From the NCBI GenBank assembly GCA_007135635.1, contig SLIO01000134.1, positions 1 to 17,900 on the forward strand: DNA of 17,900 bases, written 5' to 3'. Below the pieces are notes generated by a model. The model saw only the letters and a program-made list of their open reading frames with translations. It had not been told where the DNA came from and did no database searches. Positions 1-6,810 of this stretch are shown here, piece after piece. Source of the DNA: Methylomicrobium sp. Lineage in GTDB: Bacteria > Pseudomonadota > Gammaproteobacteria > Methylococcales > Methylomonadaceae. The translations under genes were made by a program, and so were the position numbers. The stretch's first letter is position 1. Each line of letters opens with the position of its first letter.

Positions 1-1509
1 GTCATATTGCTGATCGGCGACGGTATGGGGCCGCAGCAGGTTGGTTTGTTACTGTCCTATGCCCGTCAAGCACCGAACAGCGTAATCGTATCGCGTAAAA
101 CTGCTTTCGACCGCATGATTGAAAAAGGCGATGCCAAATTGGCCATTTCGACGACGCATGCGGCAGGTACTTTAGTGACCGATTCCGCAGCCTCTGCTTC
201 TCAATTGGCGACCGGTTATTTTGCCGGTTCGGAAATGCTAGGACTGGATAAAGACGGCAACCGACGTGAAACGATTGTCGAAAAAGCCAAGTGTATCGGC
301 AAGGCGACAGGATTAGTGTCCGATACGCGTATCACGCATGCGACGCCAGCGGCATTTGCCGCACATCAAACACATCGAAGTCTCGAAAATGAAATTGCCG
401 AGGACTTGCTGGCTATCGGCCCGGATGTCATGTTGTCGGCGGGGTGGAGTTATTGGTTACCCGAAACCGTCAACGATAAGCAATCGTCGGATTACCGGTC
501 GGCTATGCAGTTACTGGGGCGGACCGATTCGCTCGTGTCAAAGCGGAACGATCGAAAAAATCTGCTGGAACAAGCACGGCAGCAGGGTTATGAATTGGTT
601 TTCAATAAATCGCAATTACAGCAATCCCGAGGCAAAACTTTGGGTTTGTTTGCAGCGTCCGAGTTACCGAATGGCATTGCCGAGACCCTAGCCAAACAAG
701 ATCCGGCACGTACCGTTCCAACATTGATGGAAATGTCGCAGCAGGCGCTGGACATCTTGTCGAAAAACGAACAAGGTTTTTTTCTTATGATCGAAGCCGG
801 GCAGATAGATTGGGCTTCGCACGGCAACGATACCGGCACGTTACTGCACGAAATGCTCAGGTTCAATGAAACGCTCGAAGCAGTGCTCGATTGGATGCAG
901 GGACGAGACGATACGTTGTTGATCGTCACGGCCGATCATGAAACCGGTGGATTCGGTTTTAGCTATTCGGCGGCCGATATCCCCGAACCCGGCTCCCTTC
1001 CGGGTGCGTATTTTCAAGAAGGCAGGCAGTTTCAGCCATCCTTCAATTACGGCAATCCTCAAGTGTTGGATAGGCTATATGCACAGCAATTGAGTTACTT
1101 TGAGCTATTCAAGCGCTTCGAGTCCTTACCGAAGGCACAACAGACGCCGGCTAAGTTGGTCGAGATGGTTAATCTATATACCGAATTCAAAATCGACGAA
1201 AGACAAGCAGAACGTATTTTAGCAACTGAAAAAAATCGATTTTACCAGGAAGGGCATAAATCCTTGAGTTTAAAGCGCGTGCCTATGATGGGCTTTAATA
1301 GCGCGTTTTTTGCTTATCCGGCAGGCAATCGTCAAAATCTACTGGCCCGAGAGGTCGCCGAACAACAAAACGCAGTCTGGGCCACCGGCACGCATACTTC
1401 AACGCCGGTTTATGTATTCATGCAAGGGCCTCGGCAGGTCGTACAGCTGTTCGAAAAAATTCTGCATCATACTGAGATAGGTCGCCTCGCCGCCGATGCT
1501 TTACAATAA
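1..1509 (+). CDS. Alkaline phosphatase, 5'-truncated by window edge
   Basis: Hydrolyses phosphate monoesters, normally in the periplasm or outside the cell, to release inorganic phosphate. The reading frame is open from base 1, and the first residues (VILLIGDGMG) are the first metal-binding strand of the family. The signal peptide and true start therefore lie left of the window. Numbering from the leucine codon at base 7, visible landmarks are D5 (GDGMG), the phosphorylated serine S60 in TDSAAS, the THATPAA metal loop at about 110-116, E263, D268 and H272 (IEAGQIDWASH), D310-H311 (TADHETGG) and H463 (GTHTSTPV). The sequence matches my memory of the Vibrio alkaline phosphatase (VAP) type, with its large insertions, better than E. 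coli PhoA. A second phosphatase gene follows after 29 bp, so the two may be co-transcribed. Any Pho box would be outside the window. Confidence 0.93.
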   Translation, partial: VILLIGDGMGPQQVGLLLSYARQAPNSVIVSRKTAFDRMIEKGDAKLAISTTHAAGTLVTDSAASASQLATGYFAGSEMLGLDKDGNRRETIVEKAKCIGKATGLVSDTRITHATPAAFAAHQTHRSLENEIAEDLLAIGPDVMLSAGWSYWLPETVNDKQSSDYRSAMQLLGRTDSLVSKRNDRKNLLEQARQQGYELVFNKSQLQQSRGKTLGLFAASELPNGIAETLAKQDPARTVPTLMEMSQQALDILSKNEQGFFLMIEAGQIDWASHGNDTGTLLHEMLRFNETLEAVLDWMQGRDDTLLIVTADHETGGFGFSYSAADIPEPGSLPGAYFQEGRQFQPSFNYGNPQVLDRLYAQQLSYFELFKRFESLPKAQQTPAKLVEMVNLYTEFKIDERQAERILATEKNRFYQEGHKSLSLKRVPMMGFNSAFFAYPAGNRQNLLAREVAEQQNAVWATGTHTSTPVYVFMQGPRQVVQLFEKILHHTEIGRLAADALQ

Positions 1510-1538
1510 GCGGCTTTAATTCATAATTTAAGGTTGAT

Positions 1539-2303
1539 ATGTCTATTTCTACAAGCGATCTTGAGCGGGTTATCCGCGAAGCCGGCGCCATTGCATTGAA
1601 TCATTTCAAGGAATTGAAGACTATTGAAATCACTAAAAAAGCGCCGCGCGATTTCGTCACCGAAGCCGATGTCGCGGTCGAGGCTTTTTTGAAGAAAGAA
1701 TTGACCGGGCGTTATCCGCAATTCGGTTTTTGGGGCGAGGAAAGCGGTAAGACCGAAAACCAAAACAGCCGTTGGATTGTTGATCCGATCGACGGCACGC
1801 ATTCGTTTTCGAAAGGCCAGTATTTTTGGTCGCTCAGCGTGGCGCTCGAAATCGAGGGAGAAATGGAATTCGGCGCGGTCTATGCGCCGGCGTTAAATGA
1901 TTATTATTGGGCGCAAAGAGGACAAGGCGCTTACAAGAACGGTGAACGTATTCATGTGTCTTCGGAAACCCACCTGGCTGATGCGATGGTCGGCACCGGC
2001 TTTGCTTGTTTGCGCAGTTACTTGACAGACAATAACTTGGCACGCTTTTGCCGCATTGCGCAAGTTACTGCCGGGCAGCGTCGACTAGGATCGGCGGCGT
2101 TGGATTTGTGTTTGGTTGCAGATGGTCAGGTCGATGCGTTCTGGGAGCAGGAATTGAACCTTTATGATGTCGCAGCCGGCGTATTGATCGCGAAGGAAGC
2201 CGGCGCAACCGTTACCGACTTCAAAGGTAATCCCGGTATTTTTCCGAAACAGATATTGGTCACGAATGGCAAGGTCTTCGAGCAGATTTTGCCGTTGATG
2301 TAA
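1539..2303 (+). CDS. Inositol monophosphatase family phosphatase (histidinol-phosphatase-like)
   Basis: A 254-aa Mg2+-dependent, Li+-sensitive-type cytoplasmic phosphatase. The family hydrolyses inositol-1-phosphate, histidinol phosphate, 3'-phosphoadenosine 5'-phosphate or related small phosphates. Metal ligands are visible as E67 (GEESG), D82 and D85 (WIVDPIDGTHSF), and D210 in LNLYDVAAG. The full length is normal for the family (250-270 aa). The ATG is preceded by TAAGG at 1529-1533 with 5-nt spacing, which supports this start. It lies 29 bp after the alkaline phosphatase stop on the same strand, so a phosphatase pair or operon is likely. The substrate cannot be read from sequence alone. 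HisN-type histidinol phosphatase is a common annotation for such proteins, so I give no symbol. Confidence 0.9.
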   Translation: MSISTSDLERVIREAGAIALNHFKELKTIEITKKAPRDFVTEADVAVEAFLKKELTGRYPQFGFWGEESGKTENQNSRWIVDPIDGTHSFSKGQYFWSLSVALEIEGEMEFGAVYAPALNDYYWAQRGQGAYKNGERIHVSSETHLADAMVGTGFACLRSYLTDNNLARFCRIAQVTAGQRRLGSAALDLCLVADGQVDAFWEQELNLYDVAAGVLIAKEAGATVTDFKGNPGIFPKQILVTNGKVFEQILPLM

Positions 2304-2612
2304 TTCCAGGGTAGGTTTTTCTCCATTCGGGCAGCACTGTCGAGGGTAATAAATAATAATGAGACGGACGGTTAGCTCCACTTGCGTCTTATCGATAACG
2401 ATCCCGCGTTGGAATCTTGCTTGGCGAGGCATTGGCGCCCCATCGGTTTATCGTTGAGGCGGCAGAGAGCGGTTAGTGGGGTCAGGGGATTTTTTGAGCG
2501 AGTCATTTTCGGTTTCGGCGAAGGAGCCGTCAGGTTTTTACCATGACCGTTGCGGCTATCTTTTAAGGAGAAAACGCAGGGATAGGGGCAAGGATATTGC
2601 CCCGGTTTAGAT
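2304..2612. other. Intergenic region without recognisable gene
   Basis: About 309 bases between the convergent phosphatase pair and the SirB2 gene. No ORF with family resemblance and no strong terminator follows the plus-strand genes. A short minus-strand frame starting near 2432 begins MPRQARFQ, which recalls the N-terminus of IS200/REP-associated transposases. The resemblance stops after about eight residues, so I do not call a relic. A small hairpin close to the SirB2 stop is listed separately. Confidence 0.5.
2585..2603 (-). terminator. Possible weak terminator hairpin after SirB2 gene
   Basis: A perfect 7-bp GC-rich stem (GGGGCAA / TTGCCCC, 5-nt loop) begins 9 bases beyond the stop of the minus-strand SirB2 gene. 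It is not followed by a clear U-run on that strand, so intrinsic termination is only possible. Confidence 0.35.
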
Positions 2613-2975
2613 TTACAGAAAGAAAAATGCTTGTTTGTTGACGGCCACGAGCGCTATGTAAATAAAGCATAGCAAGGCGCCCGCGAATGCCAGCCAGCGT
2701 TGATTGCCATGACTGCGCATCGCGATGATGCCCAGGCCGATATAACCTAGCAATGCTACGATTTTGGCAACGATCCAGCCGAAATCGGCCGAGAGCCAGC
2801 CACCGATAAAAACCAGTGAGATCCCGCTGACTAGGAGCACTGTATCGATGACATGCGGGGCTATCTTGAGCCATTTCTGCGATAGTAATGCCGAGTGGGT
2901 TTCCGATAAGAATATGCGCCCGGTAAAGCTGATGACGGACAGCGCGACAAAAAGCATGTGGATATGTTTGATCAT
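2613..2975 (-). CDS. SirB2 family integral membrane protein
   Basis: A 120-aa, very hydrophobic protein with four predicted membrane helices at about residues 4-22, 42-60, 66-86 and 93-113. The family signature is visible: an N-terminal lysine-histidine start (MIKHIH), a hydrophobic helix ending with a GR pair (G19-R20), and PHVIDTVLL at 40-48 at the start of helix 2. Length and topology match SirB2 (Pfam), named after a Salmonella gene linked to invasion-gene expression, whose biochemical function is not established. The ATG lacks a strong Shine-Dalgarno sequence. A longer overlapping frame in the same region is a shadow. The gene is alone on its strand, with a repeat-filled gap upstream. 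Inner-membrane location is inferred. Confidence 0.82.
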   Translation of the reverse strand: MIKHIHMLFVALSVISFTGRIFLSETHSALLSQKWLKIAPHVIDTVLLVSGISLVFIGGWLSADFGWIVAKIVALLGYIGLGIIAMRSHGNQRWLAFAGALLCFIYIALVAVNKQAFFFL

Positions 2976-3190
2976 AGTGATTTGAATCGTCTAGAAAAGG
3001 TGAAGGCCAAATAGGATGAATGTTATGCGTATTACTTGAAATCTGCGAATTGTCCACGGAAAGTATGGTAGAGATGAAACTAATGAGTCTATGGAGTTGC
3101 TGGGTGACTCGTCCTCATTGATCAACAACCAATGTGTTATTTTGTCGAATAATTCCGTTTTTTTTTCGTAGATCCAATGCTTATTCTATT
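2976..3190. other. Intergenic region upstream of SirB2 gene
   Basis: No gene, RNA or convincing promoter pair was recognised here. The region ends at the left border of the composite repeat at 3191-3478. A T-rich run occurs near 3161-3170. Confidence 0.4.
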
Positions 3191-3478
3191 CCCTTTATAC
3201 TCAAAAAACGGTTAACTTTATGAAGGCATGGGGGTTTGGTTAACGAGGATGTCGGCAGCAGGGCAGATTTTTGCACCATGTAAATCTGTATTCACGCCAT
3301 CCGTGGCGTTCGAACGCTGCCGTCAAGCCCCCATGGACGGGTTTACCCAGCACCTAAATTCCATAGGTCATTGGCAATGATTTAAAATCATGGCTAATTT
3401 AGGGACTGGGTTCACTGCGGTCCTCGATAGACACATCCCATGCCTTTTTATTCTTAGGCGGTTTTTCAATCAAAAGGG
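3191..3478. repeat. Composite intergenic repeat, copy 1 (imperfect terminal inverted repeats)
   Basis: A 288-bp mosaic without coding capacity. Its borders form an imperfect inverted repeat: CCCTTT followed by an A-rich stretch and CGG at 3191-3211, and the mirrored version ending AAAGGG at 3478. Inside are a second inverted pair, CATGGGGG (3227-3234) and CCCCCATG (3328-3335), the module GGCAGCAGGGCAGATTTTTGC (3254-3274, given here as two overlapping parts GGCAGCAGGGC and GGGCAGATTTTTGC), and the 65-bp palindrome described separately. The same module and palindrome recur in mirrored order near 13300-13540, which marks this as a dispersed element rather than unique spacer. Confidence 0.6.
3346..3410. 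repeat. 65-bp palindromic repeat, copy 1
   Basis: The left arm CCCAGCACCTAAATT (3346-3360) and right arm AATTTAGGGACTGGG (3396-3410) form an imperfect stem around a 35-base centre. Three further copies with nearly the same length and arms lie at 9357, 13298 and 17571. A dispersed REP/MITE-like family is the simplest reading. Confidence 0.8.
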
Positions 3479-3526
3479 AGTAGGGTTAGCAATTGTTTTT
3501 TGCCGCCAGTTTACCTATTTATAACC

Positions 3527-3592
3527 GCGCGTTAATTTATAGCATGCCAATCATTAACGCGCTACTTTCAAGAAAGCTGAGCTCATGCTATA
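3527..3592. repeat. Two interlocked inverted repeats downstream of the lexA operon
   Basis: A perfect 10-bp pair GCGCGTTAAT (3527-3536) / ATTAACGCGC (3553-3562) encloses the left half of a second perfect 9-bp pair TATAGCATG (3538-3546) / CATGCTATA (3584-3592). The arms interlock, so a transcript could form one hairpin, the other, or a pseudoknot. The array begins 10 bases beyond the stop of the 51-aa ORF, a typical place for a terminator, but there is no clean U-run. Confidence 0.5.
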
Positions 3593-3601
3593 CAGAGATA
3601 C

Positions 3602-3757
3602 TTACCAATTCAAGCCCAGTAGCAAAAATAATACGATAATGGCCGGTGCTGCGATATTCGGCAGTCGACTTCCGAGCCATGGGAAGGTTTGGTTTTCGCC
3701 CATCAGGTCCTTGATACGGTCATGGACTTGATCCTGCATGTGATAACGTGGGGTCAT
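3602..3757 (-). CDS. Small single-helix membrane protein in lexA operon (51 aa, uncharacterised)
   Basis: An unrecognised 51-aa ORF. The ATG lies 17 bp after the lexA stop and is preceded by GGAG with 7-nt spacing, the best ribosome binding site in this part of the window. The first 30 residues are polar and charged (start MTPRYHMQDQVHDRIKDL). Residues 33-49 form one hydrophobic segment (PNIAAPAIIVLFLLLGL), and the protein ends in NW. It has no signal-peptidase site, so a C-terminally anchored inner-membrane protein is likely. Close spacing implies co-transcription with lexA and hence SOS induction. Genes directly after lexA often encode SOS effectors such as SulA, and several bacteria use tiny membrane proteins (SidA, YneA) to stop division after DNA damage. 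A role of that kind is inference from context only. Spurious translation is unlikely given the strong RBS. Confidence 0.68.
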   Translation of the reverse strand: MTPRYHMQDQVHDRIKDLMGENQTFPWLGSRLPNIAAPAIIVLFLLLGLNW

Positions 3758-3774
3758 GATGTTTCTCCGGTTAA

Positions 3775-4428
3775 TTAATGGTGCGATGGGTTTTTGTGCC
3801 GATAACTGCGCATTTGTCCGATCAATACGCCTTGAATTTCAACTTGATGAGGTTTGTAGTGCATCGGCTTTAAATCGGGATTCGCCGGAATCAGTACTGT
3901 TTCATGAGGGTACTGTTCGATGATTTTGAGCGTGGCTTCGGACTTGTCGACAAGCGCCACGACGATTTCACCGTTGAGGGCTTGGCATCGCTGTTCGATG
4001 ACGACCCAGTCGCCATCGAAAATACCTTCTCCGATCATCGAATCGCCTTTAACTTGCAGGATGTAGCAAGGTTTTTCGGATTTAAGTTGATCGGGGACTT
4101 GCATGTAGTTGATATTTTCGATGGCTTCGATCGGTTTGCCGGCGGCGATTGCGCCGACTAATGGTAATGCGTTGTGTTGGTCATGAATCGAAGTTTCTTT
4201 GACTGACAAGGCTTGAGCCGTTAAGCGTATGCCGCGTTGTTTTCGGTTGGGAGCTTCAACCAGGCCGGCACTAATGAGTCCTTGAATATGTTTGTGGAGC
4301 GAGCCTCTCGATTTTAGTCCGATAGCGGCGCATAATTCGTCGAGCGTCGGTGGATGTGCAAAGTCTTGTTGATCGAGTAAAAAATCAAAGACTTCTTGTT
4401 GTTTACGAGTTAAGTTAAAAGGGTGCAT
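3775..4428 (-). CDS. lexA: LexA SOS repressor
   Basis: A 217-aa transcriptional repressor that self-cleaves when RecA is activated by single-stranded DNA, derepressing DNA-repair genes. The N-terminal winged helix-turn-helix spans about residues 1-68, with recognition helix region KSRGSLHKHIQ at 39-49. The autocleavage Ala96-Gly97 bond sits in LPLVGAIAAGKPI. The catalytic serine is S130 (KGDSM) and the lysine is K168 (ATLK), 38 residues apart (37 in E. coli). The recognition helix differs from that of E. coli LexA (SPNAAEEHLK), and no CTGT-N8-ACAG box was seen upstream, so the operator is probably of another type. It is divergent from the M20 amidohydrolase and followed 17 bp later by a small membrane-protein gene. 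The ribosome binding site is weak (AGAG). Confidence 0.95.
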   Translation of the reverse strand: MHPFNLTRKQQEVFDFLLDQQDFAHPPTLDELCAAIGLKSRGSLHKHIQGLISAGLVEAPNRKQRGIRLTAQALSVKETSIHDQHNALPLVGAIAAGKPIEAIENINYMQVPDQLKSEKPCYILQVKGDSMIGEGIFDGDWVVIEQRCQALNGEIVVALVDKSEATLKIIEQYPHETVLIPANPDLKPMHYKPHQVEIQGVLIGQMRSYRHKNPSHH

Positions 4429-4454
4429 AGTTTGTTCTCTATCGGTTTTTAAGA

Positions 4455-4483
4455 ATGGTAACTAAAGAACGAGTGGGAAACAA
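4455..4483 (-). promoter_or_regulatory. Candidate lexA promoter and operator region
   Basis: On the minus strand, TTGTTT (4483-4478) and TACCAT (4460-4455) are spaced by 17 bases, 26 bp before the lexA ATG. The spacer and -10 contain two similar half-sites (TTCTTTAG and TTCTTAAA, read on the minus strand), which could be a direct-repeat LexA operator for autoregulation. Matches to the sigma-70 consensus are moderate. The operator idea is an inference. Confidence 0.35.
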
Positions 4484-4614
4484 GTTTTATTTTTGTTATG
4501 TCTCTTGATTGGCCTTGAGTTCGCAGGCTATGGCATTTAGGGGTTAGGTGTTGGCCTTTGACGGGGTCCTGGTTTCGAAATTTAATGTGCGAAAGGCAGA
4601 ATATACGGATCGCT

Positions 4615-5796
4615 ATGACAGCAGTAAACCAATTATCGGAATGGCATGAGCCGATGCGGCAATGGCGGCGACATTTGCATCAATTTCCTGAAACCGCTTT
4701 CGAGGAAAAAGAAACGGCGCGTTTTATTGCCGCAAGATTAAGGGAATTCGGGCTTAATGTGCATCAAGGATTGGGGAAAACCGGTGTTGTGGCGAGTTTG
4801 ACATCGGGCTCAAGCTCTCGAAAAATTGCGCTAAGAGCGGACATGGATGCATTGTTTATTCAAGAGCGAAATACGTTCGTTCATCGTTCGAAGCATGACG
4901 GAAAAATGCATGCGTGCGGCCATGATGGCCACAGTGCGATGCTACTCGGCGCGGCCGGATATTTAAGCCGACATCCTCAATTCGACGGAACTGTGTATTT
5001 TATTTTTCAACCGGCCGAGGAAGGCCGTGCGGGTGCGAAACGGATGATCGATGACGGTTTGTTTAGGTTGTTTCCGGTCGATTTCGTGTTTGGTATGCAT
5101 AATTATCACGATATTCCGGAAGGACAATTTGCCGTCAAATCCGGGCCGATGATGGCTTCGTTCGATTGTTTCGAAATTGTTGTTACAGGGCATGCCGCTC
5201 ATGCCGCAATGCCGCATTTGGGTAACGATGCTATTGTTGCCGCGGCGCAAGTGATCGTTGCTTTGCAAACCATTGTTAGTCGTTCGGTCGACCCGCTCGA
5301 TGCGGCGGTGGTTAGCATTACGCAGATTCATGGCGGCGATACTTGGAATGCCTTACCCGAGGCGGTCGTGCTGCGTGGCACGTTTCGATGTTTCAAGCCG
5401 GCGGTGCAGGAACTGATTGTCAATAAGATCAGAACGACGGTCGAAGGAATTTGTGTTGGATTGGGTGTTAGCGGGTCGGTTGCGTTCAATCCCGAGAATC
5501 CGGGGTATCCGGTGTTGGTCAATGCGCCGGATGCGACCGAATTGGCATTGCGGGCGGCAACAAAGGTTGCAGGAAGCGAAGGTGTTGATTTATGTCCGTT
5601 GCCGAGCATGGGCTCGGAGGACTTTGCTTTTATGTTGCAAGAGCTCCCGGGTTGTTATGTATGGATCGGTAACGGCCCCTCGGCAGGAGGTTGTTTATTG
5701 CATAACCCGCATTACGATTTTAATGATGCAATTTTGCCTGATGGAGCCGCCTATTGGGTCAGTTTGGTGGAAACGGTTTTGCCAAGTTTGGCATAG
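4615..5796 (+). CDS. M20D family metallo-amidohydrolase (hippurate/IAA-amino acid hydrolase-like)
   Basis: A 393-aa zinc-dependent hydrolase of N-acyl amino acid amide bonds. The family includes hippurate, indole-acetyl-amino acid, N-acetyldiaminopimelate and carbamoyl-type substrates. Metal ligands are visible as C101 and H103 (HACGHDGH), E135/E136 (PAEEG), H162 (FGMHN) and H363 (LHNPHYDFND). The SMGSEDF motif is at 331-337, and the dimerisation domain lies between about 177 and 290. The frame is open further upstream, but the ATG at 4615 gives the usual family start (MTAVNQLSEWHEPMRQWRRHLHQ split over residues 1-22) with GGAT 4 bases before it. An ATG at 4585 would add 10 residues without a better RBS. 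The gene is divergent from lexA and convergent with ribA, leaving only 10 bp between stops. The substrate is unknown. Confidence 0.9.
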   Translation: MTAVNQLSEWHEPMRQWRRHLHQFPETAFEEKETARFIAARLREFGLNVHQGLGKTGVVASLTSGSSSRKIALRADMDALFIQERNTFVHRSKHDGKMHACGHDGHSAMLLGAAGYLSRHPQFDGTVYFIFQPAEEGRAGAKRMIDDGLFRLFPVDFVFGMHNYHDIPEGQFAVKSGPMMASFDCFEIVVTGHAAHAAMPHLGNDAIVAAAQVIVALQTIVSRSVDPLDAAVVSITQIHGGDTWNALPEAVVLRGTFRCFKPAVQELIVNKIRTTVEGICVGLGVSGSVAFNPENPGYPVLVNAPDATELALRAATKVAGSEGVDLCPLPSMGSEDFAFMLQELPGCYVWIGNGPSAGGCLLHNPHYDFNDAILPDGAAYWVSLVETVLPSLA

Positions 5797-5806
5797 AGAG
5801 GTGTGA

Positions 5807-6421
5807 TTAGTTTTTGCCGTCTTTCGGTAGGGTTAACAAGTGACTCATTTTTTCGACTTTGGTGGTCAAGTAAACACGGTTGTCGTTATGAAAAACCGAT
5901 TCGATCGGGATGCGGTCCTCGACATTGATGCCGAGCTGAGTCAATGCATCGATTTTTCGCGGGTTATTGGTGATTAATCGAATCGAATCAACGCCTAAGT
6001 CTTGTAGCATTAACGCGGCGAAGGTGTAGTCGCGTTCGTCGTCCAAATGGCCTAAATGTATGTTGGCATCGACCGTATCCATGCCTTGGTCTTGTAAGTT
6101 ATAAGCCTGTAGCTTTTTCAATAAACCGATGCCGCGCCCTTCTTGCCGCAGATAAATCAATACGCCTTGCCCCGCGTTGCTGATGATCTGTAGTGCCATG
6201 TCGAGTTGTTCGCCGCAATCGCAGCGCCGCGAACCAAGGACATCGCCGGTGAAGCATTCGGAATGGATGCGAACCGGAACTTTGGACTGGTTTGAAATTG
6301 AGCCCTTTACGAAGGCTACATGCTCTTTACTGTCGATGTTGTTGCTATAGTAATGTAGAACGAATTCGCCGTAACGGGTTGGAATACGGGTTTGAACGAG
6401 ATTTTTTATCTGTGGCTTCAC
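5807..6421 (-). CDS. ribA: GTP cyclohydrolase II (GTG start proposed)
   Basis: First committed step of riboflavin synthesis: GTP to 2,5-diamino-6-ribosylamino-4-pyrimidinone 5'-phosphate, formate and pyrophosphate. Zinc ligands are C56, C67 and C69 (HSECFTGD and RRCDCG), each two residues further than in E. coli RibA. LRQEGRGIGLL lies at 91-101, with Y107 and R130 in the active site. The start is uncertain because no in-frame ATG exists. GTG at 6421 gives 204 aa (E. coli 196) and a family-like N-terminus, but its Shine-Dalgarno is poor (AGAAG, 3 nt away). TTG at 6463 is an alternative. The frame stays open to a TTG at 6733, yet that extension would run through the inverted-repeat element at 6615-6779 and is unlikely to be protein. 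It is convergent with the M20 gene. Confidence 0.9.
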   Translation of the reverse strand: MKPQIKNLVQTRIPTRYGEFVLHYYSNNIDSKEHVAFVKGSISNQSKVPVRIHSECFTGDVLGSRRCDCGEQLDMALQIISNAGQGVLIYLRQEGRGIGLLKKLQAYNLQDQGMDTVDANIHLGHLDDERDYTFAALMLQDLGVDSIRLITNNPRKIDALTQLGINVEDRIPIESVFHNDNRVYLTTKVEKMSHLLTLPKDGKN

Positions 6422-6614
6422 GTCTTCTAATCGAAATAATGTAATAGTCTGTATTTTAACCAATTCGGTTGGTTCGTAGCGAAAAACTTTAGGCTTTTTC
6501 AGCAATTCCCGGTTTATGCCTTTTCGGCCATTTAGGGTGTTTTTGATGATTATGATATTCTTTTGGAAATTAGACGCTTTTTCGATCAGACAGGAATAGA
6601 TACAGACAGGAGTA

Positions 6615-6779
6615 ATATACTTCGCGCGGCCACATTTGCGGATTTCTGACGCGCTCTTTTGTCCGATAGCTGCGTAGCGAAAACAGTTACATAGCTTACT
6701 ATGCGCCTGTTTTCGCGCCTTGCTACCGAACAAAATAGCATTGCCATAAAAGCCGCAAACATGACCGCGCGAAGTATAT
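6615..6779. mobile_element. MITE-like 165-bp inverted-repeat element between ribA and hspQ
   Basis: The ends are a perfect 15-bp inverted repeat, ATATACTTCGCGCGG (6615-6629) and its complement (6765-6779). It extends to 27 bp with three mismatches (to 6641 and from 6753). A nested hairpin lies inside: CGAAAACAG (6678-6686) / CTGTTTTCG (6707-6715) enclosing CATAG/CTATG. There is no transposase. Flanking TA-rich bases prevent a clear target duplication, though TA duplication is possible. A near-identical end recurs at 7820-7834. Both outer ends carry TATATA/TATATT motifs that could act as outward -10 boxes toward ribA and hspQ. Confidence 0.7.
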
Positions 6780-6810
6780 ATAAGAGCGGCTTGGCTTAAA
6801 GAGACGGGTT

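Noticed and set aside
2380..2432. Minus-strand frame beginning MPRQARFQ, like the N-terminus of IS200/RAYT transposases
   Set aside because: Resemblance covers about eight residues only; no HUH motif or further similarity follows, so it is not supportable as a relic.
2563..3057. 164-aa minus-strand ORF
   Set aside because: Overlaps the SirB2 frame, has low-complexity composition and no family features; a shadow of the real gene.
6540..6620. FMN riboswitch in the ribA leader
   Set aside because: None of the conserved RFN-element segments was seen.
6422..6733. N-terminal extension of RibA to 308 aa
   Set aside because: Relies on a TTG inside the inverted-repeat element; E. coli RibA zinc-ligand spacing fits the GTG start at 6421.
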